DNA of 6,431 bases from CS2-K091 sp035527155 (lineage in GTDB: Bacteria; Planctomycetota; Phycisphaerae; Sedimentisphaerales; Anaerobacaceae). The notes under the pieces were generated by a model that worked only from the letters and a program-made list of their open reading frames with translations, made no database searches and had not been told where the DNA came from. Where the stretch lies: positions 1 through 6,431 of the forward strand of contig DATLBB010000055.1 of assembly GCA_035527155.1 (NCBI GenBank). Reading direction: 5' to 3'. Below, piece by piece: positions 1 to 6,248 of the stretch; positions within the stretch are counted from its first letter, which is position 1; each line of letters opens with the position of its first letter. A program made the translations under genes and the position numbers.

Positions 1-2345
1 TATTCGAGCTGGATATCGACAATCTTTCTCAAATCGTTCTTTGTAAGCATGTGGAAAACGATTATCTCATCGACCCGATTCAAAAACTCCGGCTTAAAGA
101 GCTGTTTGAGGGCGTCTTTAACGTGGGCCTCGATTTCCCAGTCGGCACCGGACTCTTCGGTAAGCTGCTGAATCTGCTGGCTGGCGATATTGCTGGTCAT
201 TATGATGACGGTGTTCTTGAAGTCCACGGTTCGCCCTTTGCCATCGGTCAATCGGCCATCGTCGAAAACCTGCAGCATCACATTGAAGACGTCCGGATGG
301 GCCTTTTCAATCTCGTCGAACAGAATCACCGAATACGGCTTGCGGCGGACAGCTTCGGTCAATCGGCCACCTTCTTCGTAACCGACATAGCCCGGCGGCG
401 AGCCGATGAGCCGAGCGACAGAATGCTGCTCCATAAACTCACTCATATCAATGCGAATCATAGCGGCCGGGTCGTTGAACAGAAAATCTGCAAGCGCCTT
501 GGAAAGCTCGGTTTTGCCGACGCCTGTCGGCCCGAGGAATAGGAATGTCCCTATCGGCCGATTAGGGTCCCCTAATCCCGACCGGCTTCTGCGGACCGCA
601 TTACAAAGTGCCGCAACCGCTTCTTGTTGCCCGATTACTCTTTCAGCGATTGCCTCCTCCATTTTCATTAGTCGTTCTCGCTCACCGCTCAATAATCTCG
701 CCACCGGTATCCCAGTCCATTTGGATACAACGCCGGCGATGTGCTCTTCGGTTACTTCGTTACGGATTATGGCCCTGTCGGATTTGGAAAGCTGGGCCTC
801 TTTTTCGTTAAGCTCTTTTTTCAAATCGGCGATTGTGCCGTATTTCAGACGGGCGGCGGTCTCCAAATCCCCTTTACGCTGGGCGCAATCGAACTCGTTT
901 TGGGCCTCTTCGATTTTTTCTTTCAGTTGTTTTATCTGGTCGATGTCACCTCTTGCACTTTCCCACTGTGCTGTGAGCTTCTTGTCCCGCTGTTGCAATT
1001 CGGCCAACTGCTTTTCGGTATTTTTTAATCGCTCTTTGCTTGCTTTGTCGGTTTCTTTTTTCAGTGCCTCGCGTTCGATTTGAAGCTGAACAATCTTCCT
1101 GCGGATACTATCCAGTTCGGCAGGCAGCGAATCATTTTCTATCCGCAGCTTCGAAGCGGCCTCGTCGACCAAATCTATAGCCTTGTCCGGCAGCCACCGG
1201 TCGGAGATGTAGCGGTTTGACAAAGTTGCAGCCGCGACAAGTGCAGAATCCGTAATCCGAACCCCGTGGTGGGTGTCATAGCGGTCCTTCAGACCTCGAA
1301 GGATGGCTATCGTCTCTTCAACGCTCGGCGGGTCAATCAGAATCGGCTGAAAACGCCTCTCCAGCGCAGCGTCCTTTTCCATATACTTTCGATACTCGTC
1401 AATAGTCGTGGCGCCGATACACCGAAGCTCGCCCCGCGCAAGCGATGGCTTTAGCAAATTGCCGGCGTCAACCGCGCCTTCCGCTTTGCCTGCACCTACC
1501 ACGGTATGCAGCTCATCAATGAAAAGTATTATTTGCCCTTCAGCGGCGATGACCTCTTTGAGCACGGCCTTGAGCCGGTCCTCAAATTCGCCCCTGAATT
1601 TAGTCCCCGCTATCAACGCCCCCATATCCAGGGCGATGACCCTTTTATTCTTCAAACCTGTAGGGACATCACCTGCAACTATCCGCTGGGCAAGGCCTTC
1701 AACGATGGCGGTCTTACCCACGCCCGGCTCGCCGATTAACACCGGATTGTTTTTCGTCCGGCGGTTGAGGACCTGCATACATCGCCGGACCTCTTCATCT
1801 CTGCCGATAACGGGGTCGAGCTTTCCCTTTCGGGCCATTTCCAGAAGGTCGATTCCGTATCGCTCCAGGGCCTTGTATTTGGCCTCCGGACTTTGGTCGG
1901 TTATCTTTTCCGGCCCGCGTATCTCTTTGATAGCGTCCTCAGTCTGTTCGGGCGTAATCGAATTTAGCCGTAGGATTTCTTTGGCGTCACTTTGAACTGA
2001 GGCAAGCGAAAGGAGTAAATGCTCCACGCTTAGATATTCGTCGCCCATCGCGTCGGCCCGGTTTTGCGCATCCAGAACAATCTGATTGAAAGCCGGCTCA
2101 GGCATAAGAAGACTGCCCGTCTCGCCTTGCGGCAGCCGCCCAAGTTCGCTCTCTGTCATCTCTTTAATTCTCGCAATATTAGCGCCTATCTTTTTCAAAA
2201 CCATTACCACAACGCCGTTGTCATCGCTGAGAACGGCGCTTAGTAAATGCAATGGCGAAAGGACCGTGTGTGATTTCGCCATCGCAATCTGCTGAGCGGT
2301 CGCTAATGCCTCCTGAGCTTTCAGCGTGATTTTGTCGAATTTCAT
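1..2345 (-). CDS. clpB: ClpB-type AAA+ protein disaggregase, C-terminus cut by window edge
   Basis: ClpB is a cytosolic hexameric ATPase that, with the DnaK system, pulls polypeptides out of aggregates after heat or other stress. The minus-strand frame stays open for 781 codons from the ATG at 2345 to the left edge. Visible in order: the N-terminal substrate domain (about residues 1-150); Walker A GEPGVGKT at 205-212 and Walker B FIDE with Glu278; the aromatic pore loop GTKFRGEF with Phe250; paired arginines 330-331; a Lys/Glu/Gln-rich coiled-coil middle domain (about 405-525); the linker WTGIPV from 543; second Walker A GPTGVGKT at 605-612 and Walker B FDE with Glu678; pore loop GYVGYEEGG; and an arginine finger near 757. 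These motif positions match E. coli ClpB (857 aa) to within about one residue, so there is no frameshift and only about 75 C-terminal residues are missing. The middle domain separates it from ClpA and ClpC. The start has a Shine-Dalgarno site and the gene is divergent from the lyase gene. Confidence 0.97.
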   Translation of the reverse strand, partial: MKFDKITLKAQEALATAQQIAMAKSHTVLSPLHLLSAVLSDDNGVVVMVLKKIGANIARIKEMTESELGRLPQGETGSLLMPEPAFNQIVLDAQNRADAMGDEYLSVEHLLLSLASVQSDAKEILRLNSITPEQTEDAIKEIRGPEKITDQSPEAKYKALERYGIDLLEMARKGKLDPVIGRDEEVRRCMQVLNRRTKNNPVLIGEPGVGKTAIVEGLAQRIVAGDVPTGLKNKRVIALDMGALIAGTKFRGEFEDRLKAVLKEVIAAEGQIILFIDELHTVVGAGKAEGAVDAGNLLKPSLARGELRCIGATTIDEYRKYMEKDAALERRFQPILIDPPSVEETIAILRGLKDRYDTHHGVRITDSALVAAATLSNRYISDRWLPDKAIDLVDEAASKLRIENDSLPAELDSIRRKIVQLQIEREALKKETDKASKERLKNTEKQLAELQQRDKKLTAQWESARGDIDQIKQLKEKIEEAQNEFDCAQRKGDLETAARLKYGTIADLKKELNEKEAQLSKSDRAIIRNEVTEEHIAGVVSKWTGIPVARLLSGERERLMKMEEAIAERVIGQQEAVAALCNAVRRSRSGLGDPNRPIGTFLFLGPTGVGKTELSKALADFLFNDPAAMIRIDMSEFMEQHSVARLIGSPPGYVGYEEGGRLTEAVRRKPYSVILFDEIEKAHPDVFNVMLQVFDDGRLTDGKGRTVDFKNTVIIMTSNIASQQIQQLTEESGADWEIEAHVKDALKQLFKPEFLNRVDEIIVFHMLTKNDLRKIVDIQLE

Positions 2346-2354
2346 AGCGAAAAA

Positions 2355-2360
2355 CCTTTC
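2355..2360 (-). promoter_or_regulatory. Ribosome binding site of clpB
   Basis: On the minus strand the bases read GAAAGG, ending nine bases before the ATG at 2345. This is a good Shine-Dalgarno match at an acceptable spacing, and it supports the chosen start, which also gives the standard ClpB N-terminus. Confidence 0.65.
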
Positions 2361-2366
2361 AAATAC

Positions 2367-2394
2367 TTATTATCGAACATACTCTAAACTTCAA
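2367..2394 (-). promoter_or_regulatory. Weak candidate promoter for clpB
   Basis: Read on the minus strand, TTGAAG (2394-2389) could be a -35 box, with TAATAA (2372-2367) sixteen bases downstream. An overlapping GATAAT (2374-2369) matches the -10 consensus better but leaves a spacer of only 14. Neither pair is convincing. I saw no CIRCE element (TTAGCACTC-N9-GAGTGCTAA) and no clear sigma-32-type boxes, so the expected heat-shock control of clpB is not explained by a known element here. Confidence 0.2.
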
Positions 2395-2442
2395 TAAGCA
2401 GCAAACAGCGTGCCCAGGCAAATTAAAATTCTAACTATAGTG

Positions 2443-2477
2443 GCAAAAAGCAATTACAGTTTCTCGGGGCTTTTTGC
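2443..2477. repeat. Inverted repeat, 9-bp perfect arms
   Basis: GCAAAAAGC at 2443-2451 is perfectly repeated in reverse complement as GCTTTTTGC at 2469-2477, with a 17-base spacer. On the minus strand it would lie in or upstream of a clpB leader. The stem is AT-rich and no T-run follows it, so it is not a canonical terminator. It could be a regulator site or a weak RNA hairpin. Confidence 0.4.
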
Positions 2478-2482
2478 TCTTG

Positions 2483-2495
2483 TGCCAATTTGGCA
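2483..2495. promoter_or_regulatory. Perfect 13-bp palindrome, candidate operator
   Basis: TGCCAATTTGGCA is a perfect palindrome of two six-base arms around one central base. This size and symmetry is typical of a binding site for a dimeric helix-turn-helix repressor. It lies 138 bp upstream of the clpB start and about 320 bp upstream of the lyase start, and six bases from the inverted repeat that ends at 2477. No regulator gene is visible in the window, so its owner is unknown. Confidence 0.3.
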
Positions 2496-2649
2496 GTTGA
2501 TAACCGGCCATAAAGTTCTCACTCGTTTTTTAGGATTGTCGATAAATGCCTTTTCTATAGACCATCAGCATCTTATCACCAGGCAACGCCTTATAGCGCC
2601 AATAATGTTCTTGATTGGATAGGTATCAGTGTTGTTGGCCTTAATTTCT

Positions 2650-2680
2650 TTTCCAAAGTCGCCGATTTAGATTATAAATC
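2650..2680 (+). promoter_or_regulatory. Candidate promoter for the lyase gene, with an overlapping inverted repeat
   Basis: TTTCCA (2650-2655) and TATAAA (2673-2678) are separated by 17 bases and resemble -35 and -10 boxes. The -10 region overlaps a small inverted repeat, GATTTA (2664-2669) and TAAATC (2675-2680) with five bases between the arms, where a repressor could bind. A start site just downstream would give a leader of roughly 120 bases before the ATG at 2806, containing the hairpins at 2743-2784. The boxes are only partial matches. Confidence 0.25.
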
Positions 2681-2735
2681 AGGTGGAGTTGTTAGTTTAT
2701 TTCCATAACGGACTTGGTAACAGAAATTTGATTGT

Positions 2736-2804
2736 ATGGGGAGTCTTGTGGAACCACGTTTTACAAGACCTTTGTGTGGTCCCAATTTTGTAACCTTGCT
2801 GTAA
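2736..2804 (+). CDS. Possible 22-codon leader peptide ahead of the lyase gene
   Basis: An ATG at 2736 opens a 22-codon frame ending in TAA at 2802-2804, one base before the lyase ATG at 2806. The predicted peptide starts MGSLVEPRF and ends NFVTLL, resembles nothing I know, and contains no run of a single amino acid as in classical amino-acid attenuators. The frame spans the leader hairpins, so translating ribosomes would disrupt them, and stop-then-restart could explain how the lyase start is used without its own Shine-Dalgarno site. Against it: the ATG has no clear Shine-Dalgarno site either, and a 22-codon frame with this placement can easily arise by chance. Confidence 0.2.
   Translation: MGSLVEPRFTRPLCGPNFVTLL
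2743..2784 (+). promoter_or_regulatory. Structured leader with two mutually exclusive hairpins
   Basis: Hairpin A pairs 2743-2754 with 2758-2769: twelve base pairs, two of them G-U, closing a three-base loop. Hairpin B pairs 2749-2757 with 2776-2784 (TGGAACCAC with GTGGTCCCA, one A-C mismatch). Their 5' arms share bases 2749-2754, so only one can form fully. B is followed by AATTTTG, a weak terminator-like tail. The two G-U pairs of A would be A-C mismatches in the opposite strand's RNA, so the fold favours plus-strand transcription, the direction of the lyase gene. The pattern suggests attenuation or control of initiation, but no known riboswitch class was recognised. Confidence 0.4.
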
Positions 2805-2805
2805 A

Positions 2806-4965
2806 ATGCGACCAAAGCAAAATAAGAACGCTGTTAATAAAATATGCCTGTTTGGAGCAATCCTGGTAATACCTGGACTCGCCTGCAGGTCGGATGCGGC
2901 CACCGATAAACAATTTGAAAAGATTAGTATTTCACAAAGCCCGTGGAAGTCCGCTTGGGGATGCCTAACGGCGGAGCAGACAGAAACCATACCGACCGAA
3001 ATTATTAACTTTCATTCCAGCCGGATTTCTTCACAGAAGCATCCCTTTTTGTTCTATACCAAAGATGATATCAATGAAGCGCAGAAGCGGGCCGCCGACC
3101 CTAAATATCATCAGGCCATACACACTCTCAGCGCCGAAGCGGATAAGGCGCTGCAACTGGCTCTCGACCCTATTGATAGTTCCTGGTGGGAGGACATCAA
3201 AACAAAGCCCTGGTCGGACACATATCCAATCATCTACGAAAAGACCTGCTTAGTGCCTCTCCGTATGATGCGCCCGGCGTATTATGCCGCCCTTCGATTC
3301 GCCCTCACCAGAGACGAAAAGGATGCCGAGGTCGCAAAGAGGATACTGCTGCACCTAAGTGATTACAGCTTCGAGTTCGAGCATTTCGACGTGGGGATGA
3401 ACTACTCGGTTTGGGGGCAACCGGCACTCAACGCCTACGATGTTCTTTTCGAGCGGTTCACACCTGATGAGAGGACGAAGCTCGATGCCTTTTTTACACG
3501 AATGGCGCGGGCGATTATGAAAAACGATACCTACTGGATTAAAAACAATATTGGCGGTGGCATCAACAACCACTTAGCCTGGCACAAGATGATGCTTGGC
3601 TGCCTCTGCCTCTTTTACGGGTGCGACGAGCTTGTGGACTATGCACTTCATGGACCACGCGGGATTCTTTCTCTGCTCGAACTTGGCCTCGTCGATGATG
3701 GTCTCTGGTGCGAGAGCAGTCTCAACTATCATTTCACTGCCATCGTACCAATGGTTTACTTCGCCGAGGCACTGCGGAACGTAGGCTGCAAGGAAGACCT
3801 ATACACTATCACCACAGCCAACGGTCGAAACATCCGCCAGCCTTTCGATGCAATGTTCGGCGTTCTTTTTCCTGATGGCGGCATTCCTCCCATCGGCGAC
3901 ACCTACGGCTACCGAAAACGCCTCTGTGATGAGTTTACCTACGCATACGCTTGGAACGCCTACCGGGACCCCCGGTATGCGTGGCTGCTCGAAAAGGTCG
4001 CGAGGAAAAGACCGGAGTTGTTATTCATCGGCCTTGAAATAAAAGGTGCCAAACCGCCCAACATAACCAGCCGTCTCTATCCGGAACACGGATATGCCTT
4101 TCTTAGAGACCGGCAGGGCAGAGATTACTGGGGAAGCGACGGCTGGTGCGCATTTCTTACCTTCGATAAAAGCGGCGTCCACTCGAATAACGACAAACTT
4201 TCACTCATGCTCTTTGGACGGGGCAAACTGCTCGCCCCTGACGTGGAGTCACGGGCGACGGTTCCTCATGCCTTCTCTTCGCGGATCCAGCGCCAGTTGA
4301 ACCGTTCGGCGCTGAGCCAGAACACAGTAATGATAGATTACCGCGACCAGCGGCCGATATCAGAAAGGCTTTGGCTCGAAGAGTACCGCGACCTTCCTGA
4401 AGAAAAAGTCGTTACCGCAATAGACCGTAAGGGACTTCTTTACGAGGGAGTGAAACAATCGCGAACAATTTGCGTAAGGCGCGAGTATGTTCTGGACGTC
4501 TTCCAGGTCGTCTCGGACACCCCCCACGACATTCATTGGATAATTCATACTATGGGCAGGCCGGAGTCGCAGAAGGCCTCGATTGCTCTGCGACCTTCGC
4601 AAGTGCGCATCCCCGGTCCCGGCGTGTGGCTTCGGGATTTCAAAGCAGGTAAAAGCGACGCTGAAATCCGAATCGAATGGCTTGAGGACTCGGTGCGATT
4701 CAGGATGACGATGGCGCCGCAGCCGGCAACGTTGGTAATCACGTGTGGCTATCCCGAAACCGATAAGCCGGACTCTCCGACCATCCCCATGCTTCTGGTC
4801 GAACGGCGGGCGGCGAGCACAATTTACGCCGTCGTGTACCAGGCGGGTAATGGTGACTTGCCCCAGTTAAATCTAAAAGCCCTTGATAATATAGATGACC
4901 GTTTGGTTTACCAGGTGAGCGGTCCCTGGGGTAACCGAAGGCACTTGATACCACGGCTGCGATGA
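2806..4965 (+). CDS. Exported heparinase II/III-like polysaccharide lyase family protein
   Basis: The 719-residue product is probably an exported enzyme that cleaves an acidic polysaccharide by beta-elimination; the true substrate cannot be read from sequence. The N-terminus has basic residues (Arg2, Lys4, Lys7, Lys12) and a hydrophobic core at 13-26. Cys27 follows in GLAC, which is only a poor lipobox, so it may be a lipoprotein or be cut by signal peptidase I near residue 31. Residues about 80-400 look like the alpha/alpha-toroid of this fold, with candidate catalytic Asn255-His256 in NNHLAWH and Tyr308 in SSLNYHF. Residues about 420-715 look like the beta-sandwich domain, beginning with GVHSNNDKLS (His459, Asp463), equivalent to the histidine motif of heparinase II/III proteins. 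An in-frame TAA at 2791 makes the ATG at 2806 the only plausible start, yet no Shine-Dalgarno site precedes it. No sulfatase, transporter or other carbohydrate gene is adjacent. The fold is fairly sure; activity is not. Confidence 0.8.
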   Translation: MRPKQNKNAVNKICLFGAILVIPGLACRSDAATDKQFEKISISQSPWKSAWGCLTAEQTETIPTEIINFHSSRISSQKHPFLFYTKDDINEAQKRAADPKYHQAIHTLSAEADKALQLALDPIDSSWWEDIKTKPWSDTYPIIYEKTCLVPLRMMRPAYYAALRFALTRDEKDAEVAKRILLHLSDYSFEFEHFDVGMNYSVWGQPALNAYDVLFERFTPDERTKLDAFFTRMARAIMKNDTYWIKNNIGGGINNHLAWHKMMLGCLCLFYGCDELVDYALHGPRGILSLLELGLVDDGLWCESSLNYHFTAIVPMVYFAEALRNVGCKEDLYTITTANGRNIRQPFDAMFGVLFPDGGIPPIGDTYGYRKRLCDEFTYAYAWNAYRDPRYAWLLEKVARKRPELLFIGLEIKGAKPPNITSRLYPEHGYAFLRDRQGRDYWGSDGWCAFLTFDKSGVHSNNDKLSLMLFGRGKLLAPDVESRATVPHAFSSRIQRQLNRSALSQNTVMIDYRDQRPISERLWLEEYRDLPEEKVVTAIDRKGLLYEGVKQSRTICVRREYVLDVFQVVSDTPHDIHWIIHTMGRPESQKASIALRPSQVRIPGPGVWLRDFKAGKSDAEIRIEWLEDSVRFRMTMAPQPATLVITCGYPETDKPDSPTIPMLLVERRAASTIYAVVYQAGNGDLPQLNLKALDNIDDRLVYQVSGPWGNRRHLIPRLR

Positions 4966-4970
4966 AGAGT

Positions 4971-4995
4971 CAGAAGTCAGATGGTCTGTCTTCTG
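4971..4995. terminator. Hairpin between convergent genes, probable terminator
   Basis: CAGAAGTCAGA (4971-4981) pairs with TCTGTCTTCTG (4985-4995) across a three-base loop, with ten of eleven positions matched. It begins six bases after the lyase stop codon and lies two bases beyond the ahbC stop, so it could end transcripts from both sides. Only a weak TCTTA follows on the plus strand and no T-run on the minus strand, so intrinsic termination may be inefficient. Confidence 0.45.
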
Positions 4996-4997
4996 TC

Positions 4998-6248
4998 TTA
5001 ATCAGGCATCTTGAAAAGCTCGCTGTTTCGTTCTAATTCTGCCTGTTTATCCTCATCAAAGTCGATTTCAGCATCTGTCAAATAACACGCGGGGTCCGGT
5101 GCCCAGGGGTCGCCAAAATACAAATCCGCACGCACCCTCAGACTACCGCCGCAACCGTCAATAAACTTACAAACTCGGCATCTGCCCTTGAGGTATTTGC
5201 GGCGTTCTTTTAAGCCCCGAAGCAGCGGGTCGCTCGTATCCATCCAAATCCGGCTGAAAGGTTTTTCCCGAACATCGCCAAGGTCGTAATGCCACCAAAA
5301 CTGGTCCGGATGCACTTTTCCATGAAAATCAATGCACCCGATGCCAACCCCGCTGCTGTACATCCCGCCGCCGTTCCATGTCAATAATTTCCAGACTTCA
5401 TCAGCGCGGGCAGCGTCTTCCTTAAGCAATTTCAGGTACAGGTAAACTCCGTCAACATGGTTATCCACTGTCAATATATCAGTTTTCCTGCCAGCTTGCT
5501 TAAACAGTTTTGTCTTGGCTAATATTGTCTCAACTGCTTCTCTGCTTTGAGCATGCGTAAGGTCTTCATTTGCTATTTTCCCTCCTCTGCCGCTCGGGAC
5601 AAAATGATAAAAGCACGCACGCTCAATATTCTCTGCATCGAAAAAATCAAATAAGCCCTCTAAATCCTGGACATTCCTCCTGGTCAAGGTCAGTCTCAGG
5701 CCAATTCGCACTCCGGCATCCTGACAGTTCTTTATCCCTTGCACGGCCCTGTCAAATGCACCAGGTACTCCCCTGAACTTGTCATTGACCTCGCCTACCC
5801 CGTCAAGGCTGATACCCACATACGAAACTCCTCGCTCTTTTATTTTCTTAGCTACATCAGTTGTTATAAGCGTTCCGTTGGTAGAAATAACCGTACGCAC
5901 CCCTTGCTCACCTGCATATCCAATTAGTTCAAACAAGTCAGGCCGTATTAACGGCTCACCTCCGGAAAACAAAACCGAAGGAACACCAAACTGCGACAGA
6001 TCATCCAATACAACCTTTGCCTCTATAGTCGAGAGCTCATCATCGGCTTTGCAGGCTCCGCTGTCATTATAGCAATGCACACACGCCAGATTGCACGCTC
6101 GCGTGATATTCCAGACAACGACAGGCCGCCTTTCCGACGCCCGTTTGGGGACAACCTCACGCCCGCGCTCCCCCGAACCCTTTTTACCGTAGCGAAGCCA
6201 GTCGCCCGGCGTAACCTGGTCACAATACAATTTACTAATATTTATCAC
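4998..6248 (-). CDS. ahbC: AhbC, 12,18-didecarboxysiroheme deacetylase (radical SAM, NirJ-like)
   Basis: AhbC is a cytosolic radical-SAM enzyme of the siroheme-dependent heme route. It removes two acetate side chains from 12,18-didecarboxysiroheme to give iron-coproporphyrin III. The 416-residue protein opens with ISKLYC and LRYG and then PVVVWN, hallmarks I associate with AhbC. The radical-SAM cluster motif CNLACVHC has Cys52, Cys56 and Cys59, followed by the SAM-binding GGEP at 96-99. A C-terminal SPASM-like region has Cys305, Cys357, Cys360, Cys366 and Cys388, consistent with an auxiliary iron-sulfur cluster; its CGGSLRVRA and DPACYLTD segments also occur in NirJ of heme d1 synthesis. Start is the GTG at 6248, with AGAGGA six bases upstream, overlapping the ahbD stop by four bases (GTGA). 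NirJ, its heme d1 counterpart, is the main alternative, but the neighbouring AhbD-like end favours AhbC. Confidence 0.85.
   Translation of the reverse strand: MINISKLYCDQVTPGDWLRYGKKGSGERGREVVPKRASERRPVVVWNITRACNLACVHCYNDSGACKADDELSTIEAKVVLDDLSQFGVPSVLFSGGEPLIRPDLFELIGYAGEQGVRTVISTNGTLITTDVAKKIKERGVSYVGISLDGVGEVNDKFRGVPGAFDRAVQGIKNCQDAGVRIGLRLTLTRRNVQDLEGLFDFFDAENIERACFYHFVPSGRGGKIANEDLTHAQSREAVETILAKTKLFKQAGRKTDILTVDNHVDGVYLYLKLLKEDAARADEVWKLLTWNGGGMYSSGVGIGCIDFHGKVHPDQFWWHYDLGDVREKPFSRIWMDTSDPLLRGLKERRKYLKGRCRVCKFIDGCGGSLRVRADLYFGDPWAPDPACYLTDAEIDFDEDKQAELERNSELFKMPD

Larger units (their letters stand above)
2346..2805. other. Divergent intergenic region, 460 bp, no supported protein gene except a possible leader peptide
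   Basis: This stretch separates the starts of clpB (minus) and the lyase gene (plus), so it should carry control signals for both. The open frames inside it, such as a 70-codon plus-strand frame at 2410-2622, have no recognisable domain and no Shine-Dalgarno site. The DNA is AT-richer than its neighbours and contains at least four inverted repeats, listed separately. No tRNA or other known RNA family was recognised. Confidence 0.6.

Noticed and set aside
51..1995. Long plus-strand open frames (163, 225 and 195 codons) opposite clpB
   Set aside because: They lie entirely antisense to an uninterrupted clpB frame whose motifs match the family residue by residue. Their translations have Ser/Arg/Pro-rich, low-information composition and no domain, so they are shadows of coding constraint on the other strand.
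2443..2477. Rho-independent terminator
   Set aside because: The stem is AT-rich, the 17-base spacer is long, no T-run follows on either strand, and no gene ends nearby because both flanking genes start here.
2410..2622. 70-codon plus-strand frame in the intergenic region
   Set aside because: No ribosome site, no recognisable domain, and it runs across the 9-bp inverted repeat and the palindrome. It is more likely chance in AT-rich non-coding DNA.
2743..2784. H-type pseudoknot made from the two interleaved stems
   Set aside because: With both stems formed there would be no bases between the first and second 5' arms to cross the second stem, so simultaneous formation is sterically unlikely. 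Alternative hairpins fit better.
2697..2990. 97-codon minus-strand frame overlapping the lyase start
   Set aside because: It overlaps the lyase signal-peptide region and leader on the opposite strand, and has no Shine-Dalgarno site or family resemblance.
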